A stretch of 33,529 bases of DNA from Kribbella antibiotica (GTDB lineage: Bacteria > Actinomycetota > Actinomycetes > Propionibacteriales > Kribbellaceae), in contig NZ_SMKX01000094.1 of NCBI RefSeq assembly GCF_004349055.1, positions 1 through 33,529 on the forward strand, in the 5' to 3' direction. Positions 1 to 6,829 of this stretch are shown in pieces. How positions within the stretch are numbered: position 1 is the stretch's first letter; each line of letters starts with the position of its first letter. The notes below the pieces were generated by a model. It was not told the DNA's origin and did no database searches. It worked only from the letters and a program-made list of their open reading frames with translations. The position numbers were made by a program, and so were the translations under genes.

Positions 1-26
1 ACCTGCAGTTGTTCGTGCCTGGGGAG

Positions 27-76
27 GGATCGGCGATCCGATCTGGGGACCGGTCCCCGGGGGGTGTCGGTAGAAC
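27..76 (+). promoter_or_regulatory. Two adjacent palindromes and -10-like box before the LuxR gene
   Basis: A 13-bp palindrome (GGATCGGCGATCC, 27-39) is followed after five bases by a perfect 14-bp palindrome (GGGGACCGGTCCCC, 45-58). A TAGAAC box at 71-76 would put the transcript start at or next to ATG 84. The second palindrome covers the expected -35 position, so a bound regulator, possibly the LuxR protein itself, would control this promoter. The palindromes are seen directly; the function is inferred. Confidence 0.45.
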
Positions 77-83
77 AGTGGGT

Positions 84-719
84 ATGACGGTCACCACGCT
101 GAATCGGCCAGGTTTGCCCGCGCGGCACGGGATTGCCGCGCTGTTGGCGGACGCCCGGGAAGAAGTACTTGCGATGAACACGCTGACGTCGGCGGGGCCG
201 GCGTTCGGGTTGCGCGATGTTCGTCCGACGGTGCGGTATCGGGCGATCTACCCGGACACTGCCCGTACGGCGCCAAGCATGTGCCGGCATTTGACGGCGA
301 TGACGATGGCCGGGGCCGCGATTCGGACGGTGCCGGTGGTGGAGCTGAATGCGCTCGTCATCGACCGTGCGATCGCCGTACTGCCGACTGATGGCCCCGA
401 CGGCAATGTCGCCGTACTGAGGTTGAACAGTGTGGTTGCGGCCGCGACCGGGTTCTTCGAGCGGCTGTGGCCGAGTGCGGTGCCGATGGCTGACAGCGAG
501 GTGCCGGTGACGGCGGAGTTGTCTCCGCGGGAGCGGGAGGTGCTTCGGCTGATGACGCTGGGGATGACCGACGAGCATGTTGCCGCGAAGCTGGGCGTTT
601 CGGTGCGGACGATCCGCCGAATGGTGGCGCACCTGATGAACCGGCTCGGCGCACGCAGCCGCTTCCAGGCCGGGGTGAAGGCAGCCGAACGTGGATGGCT
701 GCTGGACTGGCGGAGCTGA
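84..719 (+). CDS. LuxR-type helix-turn-helix transcriptional regulator
   Basis: The 211-residue product ends in a clear LuxR/GerE DNA-binding domain (about residues 143-205): it starts LSPREREVLRLMTLGMTD, then LGVSVRTIRRMVAHLMNRLGA. The N-terminal part has the LLADAREEVLAMN segment followed by a RYRAIYPD region, a layout I know from actinobacterial LuxR proteins with a degenerate phospholipase-D-like sensor region and no receiver domain. No phosphoacceptor Asp pocket is visible, so it is probably not a classical response regulator. I chose ATG 84 over the in-frame TTG at 9 because homologous-looking sequence begins there. No Shine-Dalgarno sequence precedes it, but TAGAAC (71-76) lies 7 bases upstream, so the mRNA may be leaderless. 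Its stop abuts the stop of the convergent FHA gene with no gap. Target genes are unknown. The domain call is firm; the role is not. Confidence 0.85.
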   Translation: MTVTTLNRPGLPARHGIAALLADAREEVLAMNTLTSAGPAFGLRDVRPTVRYRAIYPDTARTAPSMCRHLTAMTMAGAAIRTVPVVELNALVIDRAIAVLPTDGPDGNVAVLRLNSVVAAATGFFERLWPSAVPMADSEVPVTAELSPREREVLRLMTLGMTDEHVAAKLGVSVRTIRRMVAHLMNRLGARSRFQAGVKAAERGWLLDWRS

Positions 720-1508
720 TCAGTCGGTCGGGTCTTGTCCGGCCAGCTCAAGCCACTCGAGATCCATCGGGACAAGAGTGGTCGATTGGACGAGCTCCCA
801 GATCAGGTTGACCGTGAGCGTCAGACCGACCGGTTCACCGACTTCATCGCGCCGCAGACCGGAGACACCGGCGTCGGACAACCGTTGCCGCAACCGCGAC
901 ACGATGTGCTCGACGCGCTTCGCAGTCCAGGTCTCCTGGGGACGCAGTTCAGCGAGCTCAGCCGCGGCCTGTGACCTGGTCAGCGGGAGCGGCTGCAGAT
1001 CGTAGGCCAGGTAGCGCTGAGCAAGCACAGTCAGCGTCAGGTGTTCCTCAGGAGTAAGCCGCCAGCGCTTCGGAGGCAACGTCAACTGGTTGGGCCGCGG
1101 TTGCGCCGCGCGATCTTCGCCATCCGAGATCAGCACCTCCAGCAGGTGCTCACGCTGACGATTGCCGCGCAAGAAGATCGTCGTGTACCCATTGGCGAGA
1201 GGGAGCGGCTCGCTCCCCGTGTGCAGCAGCACGCCGGTCGACACCCGAATCGGCAGCCGGCCGTGATTGCGAAGCCACCAATGCCCATCGCGATAAGTGA
1301 TCGTCCCGTGCAACCGACTGATCCGTACGTCGTTCTCCCCGACGCACAGGTCGACCGCAAGCCGGTTCCGCCCAAAACTGAGCTCGGCATCAGGACCAGG
1401 CGGTACGACGAGATTTTCGCTGACCGTGAGCACGCTCAACGCCCCCGGCTGCGGCTCAGTGGGGAAGTGCCGCAAGCTCCGGACCTGGTTGAACTTGACC
1501 GGTTCCAT
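720..1508 (-). CDS. FHA domain protein with C-terminal winged-helix-like region
   Basis: The 262-residue protein has a forkhead-associated domain at about residues 25-115, with the family's phosphothreonine-contact landmarks: FGRN, SRLHG and NHG in the right order. The C-terminal half (about 145-250) looks like a helix-turn-helix/winged-helix region: TPEEHLTLTVLAQRYL, TRSQAAAEL, then TAKRVEHIVSRLRQRL. FHA domains bind phosphothreonine peptides, so the neighbouring kinase is the obvious partner. Its ATG lies one base after the kinase stop (TGA-G-ATG), which points to translational coupling and balanced expression. The likely job is a cytoplasmic reader of kinase phosphorylation that passes the signal on, perhaps by binding DNA. 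No membrane segment is seen. The FHA call is strong; DNA binding is inferred. Confidence 0.85.
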   Translation of the reverse strand: MEPVKFNQVRSLRHFPTEPQPGALSVLTVSENLVVPPGPDAELSFGRNRLAVDLCVGENDVRISRLHGTITYRDGHWWLRNHGRLPIRVSTGVLLHTGSEPLPLANGYTTIFLRGNRQREHLLEVLISDGEDRAAQPRPNQLTLPPKRWRLTPEEHLTLTVLAQRYLAYDLQPLPLTRSQAAAELAELRPQETWTAKRVEHIVSRLRQRLSDAGVSGLRRDEVGEPVGLTLTVNLIWELVQSTTLVPMDLEWLELAGQDPTD

Positions 1509-1509
1509 C

Positions 1510-3306
1510 TCAGCTGATCTTCGCCAGTGAACCGACGATGGTTTCGGCGGCGTCCCGGGCCCGTGCGCAGGTGGCGGCCGAGCTGGTCGCGGCGCGATCG
1601 ATCAATTGGATGTTGACCACCTCATCGCGCAGCGGCGGGGTGCCGCTCAGTGGCGGCAGTCTGGGTTTGTACTGGCGGTGGGCCAGCTCGATCTTGCACA
1701 CAGCCTTGTTGTCGGACTCCGGGAGGACAGCTGCGGTCCGGCCGCCGATCGTGGTGATGGTGCCGGCCAAATCCTCGTCGGTCTTGATCGGCCACTCACG
1801 GGAGTAGCTCACGTTGATCTCGTTCTTGTTGCCCTGGCCCTCCCAGGCGCACTCCCAGCCGCCGAACTCCCGCCGGGGCTGATCGTCGGGAGCGCCGAGT
1901 GCCTTGGTGACTGCGGCGGCGTCGAGCAGGCTGCAGGCGTCGACCGTGGCCAATGATTTCGCCGGCCACTTCCATGTTCTCAGGGGTAGTTGGCCCTTGT
2001 TGATCATCGCAATCGCGGCATTCAGCACTGCCTCCGCGTAGAGGCAGATCGGGGCTTTCTCGGCCCGATCATTGTTGTGCCCGGTAGCGATGAGCCGGTG
2101 CGTGTCGGGCAGCGAGACAATGCGCGGGCACTCGCGGTCCTTGACCTCGGGACGTTCCATCTCGCCCATCTGGCCCTCGACGATCTCCCGGGACGGATAA
2201 GGGTCCCGGTTGGCAAGTTCGAGCCGGACCTGCACCTGCCCGCTGCCGTCTCCGAGCTCCGTCGTGACCACACAGCCGTTGAAGTTCATCACTTCGGGGT
2301 CGATGAAGGGCGTCCCATAGGGCAGCATTGCGTTGACGGAAATGAACGCGCAGGGGTCGAGGGCAGCTGGATCAGAACCGAGCCCGATCACCTGCGGCTT
2401 CGAGGCCTCCGGGACCGACCGGTCGGGCAGCAGCGACCACGTCGCCAGCACAGCACCCGCCACCAGTACGGCGACCCCAGCCACGACCGCACTTCGCCGT
2501 ACCCGCAGTCGCTTCCGTCGCCGAATCCCTTGCAGGCGTGGAATATCGCCATGCTGGGTCAGCTCAGCCGCAGTCGGCCGACGCGCCGGATCCCGCTCCA
2601 TCAGGGATTCCAGCAGCGGCGCGATCTCCTTGGCCCGCTGATGCGGAATCGGCGTGCCCTTGCCTGCTCGCTGGATTTGCGAGAACGGCCCGTCCGCGCC
2701 GTCACCCCATGGCGAGTGCCCCTCGACAGCGGCGTACAGAGTGGCGCCCAAGGCAAACATGTCGGAGGCCGCCGTGGCCTCGCCACCGTTCGCGACCTCG
2801 GGCGCGACGTAGCCGAGTGTGCCGGTGAGCTGCGCGCCGCCGCTCTGGGTGATCTCGGTCCAGCGAGCGATTCCGAGATCGGTGAGTTTGGCGACGTCGT
2901 CGGAGGTGACCAGGACGTTGGCCGGCTTGATGTCGCGGTGCACGATGCCGCGCTCGTGGATCGCGGCGAGTGCCGCGGCCAGTTGGCCGCCGATCTTGAG
3001 CGCTCGCTCTTCGGAGAGCGGACCCTCGGTTTCGATGATCCGATCCAGGCTGGTCGCGTGCACGTACTCGGTCACGAGCCACTGCGCGTCCCCGTCGGTG
3101 ACGGCGTCGAAGACCACCACGACGTTGGGGTGCATCAACCCGGCGCCGACCTTGGCCTCGCGGCGGACGCTGCCACCGAAGGCACGCTTCAGCGCGACCT
3201 CGCGGCCCAGCTCCAGATCCACGGCACGCCAGACCGCGCCCATACCGCCTTGACCGAGTTCTTCCTCGAGGCGGTAGCGACCGGCAACGAGATAGCCAGG
3301 GTCCAT
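1510..3306 (-). CDS. Membrane Ser/Thr protein kinase (PknB type) with DUF3558-like extracellular sensor
   Basis: The 598-residue protein starts with a complete Hanks-type kinase domain (about 10-257): glycine loop GQGGMG (19-24), catalytic Lys40 in VALK, Glu50, HRD at 123-125, KPAN, and APE at 168-170. The usual DFG is DLG (143-145), a common change in actinobacterial kinases that keeps the metal-binding Asp. A basic juxtamembrane stretch (RRRKRLRVRR) leads into one membrane helix (about 272-294). The remaining ~300 residues lie outside the cell. They hold two similar lobes, each starting with a D-x-C-x-x-(I/L) motif and carrying a second Cys, as in the DUF3558 lipoprotein/sensor family; disulfides are likely. 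No PASTA repeats are present. A GGA-rich leader precedes ATG 3306. The partner FHA gene follows at once. The ligand is unknown. Confidence 0.93.
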   Translation of the reverse strand: MDPGYLVAGRYRLEEELGQGGMGAVWRAVDLELGREVALKRAFGGSVRREAKVGAGLMHPNVVVVFDAVTDGDAQWLVTEYVHATSLDRIIETEGPLSEERALKIGGQLAAALAAIHERGIVHRDIKPANVLVTSDDVAKLTDLGIARWTEITQSGGAQLTGTLGYVAPEVANGGEATAASDMFALGATLYAAVEGHSPWGDGADGPFSQIQRAGKGTPIPHQRAKEIAPLLESLMERDPARRPTAAELTQHGDIPRLQGIRRRKRLRVRRSAVVAGVAVLVAGAVLATWSLLPDRSVPEASKPQVIGLGSDPAALDPCAFISVNAMLPYGTPFIDPEVMNFNGCVVTTELGDGSGQVQVRLELANRDPYPSREIVEGQMGEMERPEVKDRECPRIVSLPDTHRLIATGHNNDRAEKAPICLYAEAVLNAAIAMINKGQLPLRTWKWPAKSLATVDACSLLDAAAVTKALGAPDDQPRREFGGWECAWEGQGNKNEINVSYSREWPIKTDEDLAGTITTIGGRTAAVLPESDNKAVCKIELAHRQYKPRLPPLSGTPPLRDEVVNIQLIDRAATSSAATCARARDAAETIVGSLAKIS

Positions 3307-3391
3307 CCGGACATCCTAGGAAGGATTCGGTGCGGACCGCTATTCACAGTGGTGTGCCGGTACCCTCACGTGACCAACCAGGAGGAAATCG

Positions 3392-3850
3392 ATGGCTGAC
3401 GACGTGACGGTCGAGCTGACCGCCGACCGGGTGTCTGCGACGACAGTGGTCGACGCGGACCCCTCCGCGGTGTTCGACTTCCTGCGCCGCCCGGCGAACC
3501 ATGCCGTGATCAGCGGCGACCACACTGTCCGCGGTGCGATCAAGGGCCCGGAGCTCCTCGCGCCCGGCTCCCGGTTCGGCATGGAGATGCGGATCAAGTT
3601 GCCGTACCGCGTCACCTCGCGCGTGGTCGAGTTCGAGCCGGACCGCTTGATTGCCTGGTGCCACTTCTTCGGCCACCGCTGGCGCTGGGAGCTCGAGCCA
3701 GCCGGCCCCGGCCGCACCAGCGTCCGCGAAACCTTCGACCTCGGTACGGCGAAGATCCCCGCGGCCCTCCGTGTGATCGGCCTGCCCCAAGGGCATCGCG
3801 GCAACGTCGCCAAGTCTGTCCGCAACGTCGCCAACCACTTCCGCGCATGA
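3392..3850 (+). CDS. SRPBCC (START/polyketide-cyclase-like) family protein
   Basis: The 152-residue protein shows the pattern of the SRPBCC/Bet v1-like fold. It has an N-terminal strand (VTVELTADRVSATTVVDA), the DPSAVFDFLRRPANH helix typical of Polyketide_cyc2 proteins, central strands (RFGMEMRIKLPYRVTSRVVEFEP), WRWELEP, and a C-terminal helix carrying NVAKSVRNVANHF. Such proteins bind hydrophobic small molecules in a deep cavity; some are enzymes. A strong ribosome site (AGGAGG) lies just before ATG 3392. The stop overlaps the ATG of the next gene by four bases (ATGA), so it is co-translated with a MerR regulator. Ligand sensing for that regulator is a possible role but not shown. The fold call is good; the function is open. 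Confidence 0.8.
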   Translation: MADDVTVELTADRVSATTVVDADPSAVFDFLRRPANHAVISGDHTVRGAIKGPELLAPGSRFGMEMRIKLPYRVTSRVVEFEPDRLIAWCHFFGHRWRWELEPAGPGRTSVRETFDLGTAKIPAALRVIGLPQGHRGNVAKSVRNVANHFRA

Positions 3851-4206
3851 GCCCCCAATATTCGCCCGGTGAGGCTGCGGACCTGACAGGCCTGAGCCTG
3901 GACACCTTGCGGTACTACGAGCGCGAGGAGCTGATTGGTCCGATCGAGCGGTTGGCCGGTGGGCGTCGCGTCTTCAGCGAAGGGGACCTGGCTTGGATCG
4001 GCGTGGTGACGTGTCTGCGTGACGCCGGGTTGGGGATTGCTGAGGTGCAGCGGTTCACGGCGCTGCTGCGGACGACCGGCGACCCGGCGTCGCGCGTGGA
4101 GTTTCTGCGCGAGCGCCGGGTTGCGTTGGTCGAACACATGGCGCGGATGGATGCAGCGCTGGGCGTTCTGGACGACAAGATCGCGTACTACGCCGCCAAG
4201 TCCTGA
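3847..4206 (+). CDS. MerR family transcriptional regulator (AdhR/NmlR-like)
   Basis: The 119-residue protein opens with a MerR winged-helix domain: YSPGEAADLTGLSLDTLRYYEREELIG, the wing region RLAGGRRVFSEGDL, and the second helix pair ending in LRDAGLGIAEVQRF. A dimerisation coil follows (RVEFLRERRVALVEHMARMDAALGVLDDKIAYY). No metal-binding Cys motif is present, which suits the AdhR/NmlR-like branch rather than metal sensors. Start ATG 3847 overlaps the SRPBCC stop by four bases. The gene converges directly on an aldo/keto reductase with no gap. That reductase has a near-ideal MerR-type promoter with a 19-base spacer (5162-5193), making it the likely target; this link is inferred. Confidence 0.9.
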   Translation: MSPQYSPGEAADLTGLSLDTLRYYEREELIGPIERLAGGRRVFSEGDLAWIGVVTCLRDAGLGIAEVQRFTALLRTTGDPASRVEFLRERRVALVEHMARMDAALGVLDDKIAYYAAKS

Positions 4207-5154
4207 CTACCAGGGGCGGTCGAGCTCGGCGTACAGGTCTGTCGTCAACTCAAGGCGGGCGCCGGCGATGGCGGCCGTGAGCTGCGCGGGCTTGCTGGCG
4301 CCGATGATCGGGCGGACCGACGGCGTCCCGCCACACAGCCAGGCCACGACGACGCTGCTGCGGCTGACGCCGAGCTCCGCAGCGACCTTGTCGAGTGCTT
4401 CCAGCCGACGGGTTGTGCCCGGGTGCTCGAAGGCCTCCTCGATCGGGCGGTCGTCACGCTCGTAGGCGCCGGTCATCAAGGGGCTGTAGGCCCAGAGGTC
4501 CCACTGCTCCTGGTTCTCCACATAATCGAGGACCTCGTCGGAGACCCATCCGAATCGGTGGTTGTGGATGTGGCCGCGGACGAACGGTCGCGGCTGCAGG
4601 TAGGAGTAGCGCAGTTGCAAGGCGGTCGGCTCGACTACGCCGAGCTCTGCTGCGAGTCCTCGAGCCCGCTCGACTCTCCAGATGGCCCAGTTCGACAACC
4701 CGACCTGGCCGAGCGTGCCGGCCGCGTGATGCCGACCAAAGGCTCCGATGGTCTCGTCCAGGGGTGTGTTCCGGTCGTCGCGGTGCGCCCAGTACAGGTC
4801 GATGTGGTCGATCCCGAGTCGCCCGAGCGATATCTCGACGGCTGCATCAATGGCGGCCGAACCGAGCCCTTCCGTCTGCTCCGGAAAACCTCCGGCGACA
4901 GTGGGTTCCCAGCCGACCTTGGTGGCGATCCGCACCTTCTCCCGGACGCCAGGCCGGCGCGCCAACCACCGTCCGAGCAACTCCTCGCTCTGTCCGCCGA
5001 ACCCAGTCTCCGACTGCCAGAACGCATAACAGTTCGCCGTGTCGATCCACTCGCCGCCCTCCGCGACGTACTGGTCGAGCAAGGCGAACGAGGTCTTCTC
5101 GTCGATCCTCGTCCCGAACTCCATCGCACCCAACGCAAGGTTCAGTTCACTCAT
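4207..5154 (-). CDS. Aldo/keto reductase family oxidoreductase
   Basis: The 315-residue protein is an NADPH-dependent TIM-barrel reductase of the aldo/keto reductase superfamily. The catalytic tetrad can be placed as Asp38 and Tyr43 (IDTANCYAF), Lys79 (IATKVGW) and His124 (DLYWAHRDD). The C-terminal NADPH-binding part includes the AYSPLM strand, LGVSRSSVVVAWL and RPIIGASKP. Physiological substrates are aldehydes or ketones; the exact one cannot be read from sequence. I chose ATG 5154 rather than the long upstream extension. A MerR-type promoter sits directly upstream and would start transcription at or beside this ATG. Its regulation is probably by the convergent MerR gene, giving a small aldehyde/electrophile-response module. 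The enzyme family is firm; induction is inferred. Confidence 0.92.
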   Translation of the reverse strand: MSELNLALGAMEFGTRIDEKTSFALLDQYVAEGGEWIDTANCYAFWQSETGFGGQSEELLGRWLARRPGVREKVRIATKVGWEPTVAGGFPEQTEGLGSAAIDAAVEISLGRLGIDHIDLYWAHRDDRNTPLDETIGAFGRHHAAGTLGQVGLSNWAIWRVERARGLAAELGVVEPTALQLRYSYLQPRPFVRGHIHNHRFGWVSDEVLDYVENQEQWDLWAYSPLMTGAYERDDRPIEEAFEHPGTTRRLEALDKVAAELGVSRSSVVVAWLCGGTPSVRPIIGASKPAQLTAAIAGARLELTTDLYAELDRPW

Positions 5155-5161
5155 GACGAGC

Positions 5162-5193
5162 AGCGTTCCTCCTGGAGTGCGCTCCAGGTCAAG
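5162..5193 (-). promoter_or_regulatory. MerR-type promoter of the aldo/keto reductase gene, likely leaderless
   Basis: On the minus strand a -35 box TTGACC (5187-5192) is separated by exactly 19 bases from a -10-like AACGCT (5162-5167). The spacer is mostly an 18-bp perfect dyad (CCTGGAG-CGCA-CTCCAGG, 5171-5188). A stretched 19-base spacer holding a dyad is the hallmark of MerR-family activation. The sequence also fits the CTTGAC-N3-GAG-N3-ACTC pattern I recall for AdhR/NmlR-type regulators. Only 7 bases separate the -10 from the ATG, so the transcript probably starts at the A of ATG and has no leader. Confidence 0.75.
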
Positions 5194-5287
5194 CGGCTCA
5201 GAAAATCTCTGTTGACGGGAATAGACATTGTCGCGAAGGGTGGGTAATGTTCCTCGTGTTGACAGAGGAAGAGAACGAAGCTGAAGC

Positions 5288-5321
5288 GGACAGCTACTGA
5301 TCTGTCCAAGATTTTCTTTAT
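5288..5321 (+). terminator. Possible intrinsic terminator (short hairpin plus T-rich tail)
   Basis: GGACAG (5288-5293) pairs with CTGTCC (5302-5307) across an eight-base loop, and AAGATTTTCTTTAT follows. T-rich tails are rare in this DNA. It would end a short plus-strand transcript starting near the TTGACA box at 5259. The stem is only six pairs, so the call is weak. Confidence 0.35.
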
Positions 5322-5608
5322 CACGTACGACGGCGGATTCCGCCGGGCCGATCAGTGGAAGGGCTCGGGTTTCGCGCCAGGGTCCGGTCAGAGTTGGTGA
5401 GCCAGCGGTCGAAGTGGGTTCCCGGCTTGACGGACGCAAGGTGCAAGTGAAGTTGCCGTAGTTGTTTCACCAGTTGGGAAGGGGATTTACGCACCGTCAG
5501 AACGCCTGTCAGTGCCAGCACTTCGCCGGACAGGCGCCGTAGTTCCATCGAAAGAAGGTGGTCTTCGGTTACGCAGTCAGTGATAGATGGTGACAATCCA
5601 TAACCCTT

Positions 5609-5636
5609 GGGCCCCGGTGCAACCGCACCGGGGCCC
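5609..5636. promoter_or_regulatory. Perfect 12-bp hairpin just upstream of a ribosome site
   Basis: GGGCCCCGGTGC (5609-5620) and GCACCGGGGCCC (5625-5636) form a perfect 12-bp stem with an AACC loop. It ends about eight bases before the GGAGG of the next gene. No T-run follows, so it is not a standard terminator. It may stabilise the mRNA end, cap an upstream RNA, or hide the ribosome site. Confidence 0.55.
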
Positions 5637-5653
5637 ATCAACGCGGAGGTGCG

Positions 5654-5983
5654 ATGCACTCAAAACTGAACACGGAGACCGTGATGAGCCCTAGCCAGCA
5701 CTTCGACGACGACGACTATCCCGCCTACACCATGGGCCGGGCCGCGGAGATGCTGGGCACCACGCCGGGATTCCTGCGCAGTCTCGACGAAGCGAAGCTC
5801 ATCACGCCGCAACGCTCCGACGGCGGCCATCGCCGCTATTCCCGTTACCAGCTCCGCCTGGCCGCCCGCGCCCGCGAGCTCGTTGACAGTGGCACCGCCC
5901 TCGAGGCCGCGTGCCGGATCATCATTCTCGAAGACCAACTCGCCGAAGCCCTCCGCATCAACGAGGAGCGCGAGCAGGCCTGA
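5654..5983 (+). CDS. Small MerR-like helix-turn-helix protein
   Basis: The 109-residue product has one MerR-type winged-helix domain: YTMGRAAEMLGTTPGFLRSL, then LITPQRSDGGHRRYSRYQL, then RARELVDSGTALEAACRIIIL, and a short helix EDQLAEALRINEE. This compact form without a sensor domain is widespread in actinobacteria. The acidic DDDDY stretch precedes the DNA-binding domain. GGAGG lies four bases before ATG 5654; an internal ATG at 5684 with GGAG six bases upstream is an equal start candidate and would give 99 residues. A strong hairpin sits before the ribosome site. It converges with the IclR gene 13 bases away. Targets are unknown. The domain is firm; the start is uncertain by ten codons. Confidence 0.85.
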   Translation: MHSKLNTETVMSPSQHFDDDDYPAYTMGRAAEMLGTTPGFLRSLDEAKLITPQRSDGGHRRYSRYQLRLAARARELVDSGTALEAACRIIILEDQLAEALRINEEREQA

Positions 5984-5996
5984 CGCCGTTTTGAGC

Positions 5997-6761
5997 TCAG
6001 CGCAAGTCGTCCGAGAGCGCCTTGGCGGCTTGGGTGAGCAGGGGAACGGCACGCTCGACGAGGGCTTCGGTCATCCGTGGAGCGGGACCGGAGACCGAGA
6101 TCGCCAGGGGAGTTGGGGCGTCGTGGACGGCGACGGCCACGCAGCGAACGCCCAGCTCCTGCTCGCCTTCGTCGGTGGCATAGCCGGCCTGGGCTGCTTG
6201 ATGAAGCTGTACGGCGAAAGCGTCCGGCGTGCTGATCGTATTCTCGGTGTGCTGCGGCATGCCGGTCCGGGCGAGCAGCTCGCGGACCGCCGTTTCGGGG
6301 TACTGCGCGAGGATCGCCTTGCCGACGGCGGTGCAGTGAGGCAGGACGCGGCGGCCGACCTCGGTGAACATCCGCATCGAGTGCCGCGACGGAACCTGAG
6401 CCAGGTAGACGATCTGATCGCCGTCGAGCATCGCCATGTTGGCCGACTCGCCGAGCTCGTCCACCAGTCGCGCCAGATGCGGCCGGGCAAACACGCTGAG
6501 CATCGTCGACGAGCTCTCGCCGAGGCGGATCAGCTTCGGGCCCAGGATGTACTGCCGCGACGGCTCCTGGCGCACATAACCGAGGTCGACCAGAGTCCGC
6601 ACCAGCCGGTGGATCGTCGGCAGCGGTAGGCCGGAGGCGGTAGCGAGCTGGGACAGCCCCATCATCCCGCCGGCGTCGGCCATCGTCTCGAGCAGACCGA
6701 AGGCGCGCTCGATCGACTGCACGCTCCCGGTCCGGGCCTTGCCGCCGGTCTCACCCATCAT
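5997..6761 (-). CDS. IclR family repressor, probably AllR-like regulator of the purine/glyoxylate genes
   Basis: The 254-residue protein has the IclR architecture. The N-terminal winged helix (about 12-75) reads SVQSIERAFGLLETMADAGG, then LSQLATASGLPLPTIHRLVRTLVDLGYV. The C-terminal effector domain shows LPHCTAVGKAILA, ATDEGEQELGVRCVAVAV and the SGPAPRM region. In enterobacteria and Streptomyces, AllR proteins of this family repress allantoin/glyoxylate genes and respond to glyoxylate or allantoin intermediates. Here the gene diverges from the DUF6986-led unit and stands beside gcl, allB and related genes, which supports that role. I chose ATG 6761 because AAAGGG sits five bases upstream; GTG 6767 and ATG 6758 are alternatives. 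A dyad lies exactly in its own -35/-10 spacer, implying autoregulation. The effector is inferred. Confidence 0.9.
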   Translation of the reverse strand: MMGETGGKARTGSVQSIERAFGLLETMADAGGMMGLSQLATASGLPLPTIHRLVRTLVDLGYVRQEPSRQYILGPKLIRLGESSSTMLSVFARPHLARLVDELGESANMAMLDGDQIVYLAQVPSRHSMRMFTEVGRRVLPHCTAVGKAILAQYPETAVRELLARTGMPQHTENTISTPDAFAVQLHQAAQAGYATDEGEQELGVRCVAVAVHDAPTPLAISVSGPAPRMTEALVERAVPLLTQAAKALSDDLR

Positions 6762-6788
6762 CGCCACCCTTTCGAATCCGCAGAGTAG

Positions 6789-6817
6789 ATATTAGTCTCC
6801 GCAATACGGAAAACGAA
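6789..6817. promoter_or_regulatory. Divergent promoter with candidate IclR operator (site 1)
   Basis: CTCCGCAATACGGAA at 6797-6811 is an imperfect dyad (TCCG...CGGA plus inner A/T pair). On the minus strand it fills the 17-base spacer between TTCGTT (6812-6817) and a good -10 TAATAT (6789-6794) of the IclR gene. It also overlaps the likely start region of the plus-strand DUF6986 transcript. A very similar dyad lies before hyi (22023-22037). The shared form is TTCC(G/A)CAAT(A/G)CGGAA. Confidence 0.7.
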
Positions 6818-6829
6818 GGAGGCGAGCCC

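Larger units (their letters stand above)
5194..5653. other. 460-base gap with hairpins; possible small RNA or leader, no convincing gene
   Basis: No protein gene is supported here. Visible items are a good -35 box TTGACA at 5259-5264 with no clear -10; a short hairpin with arms GGACAG/CTGTCC (5288-5307) followed by a T-rich run; a six-base-pair hairpin (5331-5345); and a perfect 12-bp hairpin at 5609-5636. An open frame on the minus strand (5548-5321, 75 codons) reads plausibly, but it lacks a ribosome site and has weaker third-position G/C than the neighbours. It could be a decayed gene. A structured leader or small RNA is equally possible. Confidence 0.4.

Noticed and set aside
5321..5659. 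A 112-codon minus-strand open frame in the gap before the small MerR-like gene
   Set aside because: It runs through the perfect hairpin, lacks a ribosome site, has weaker G/C bias at third positions and no recognisable domain; kept only as a possible remnant.
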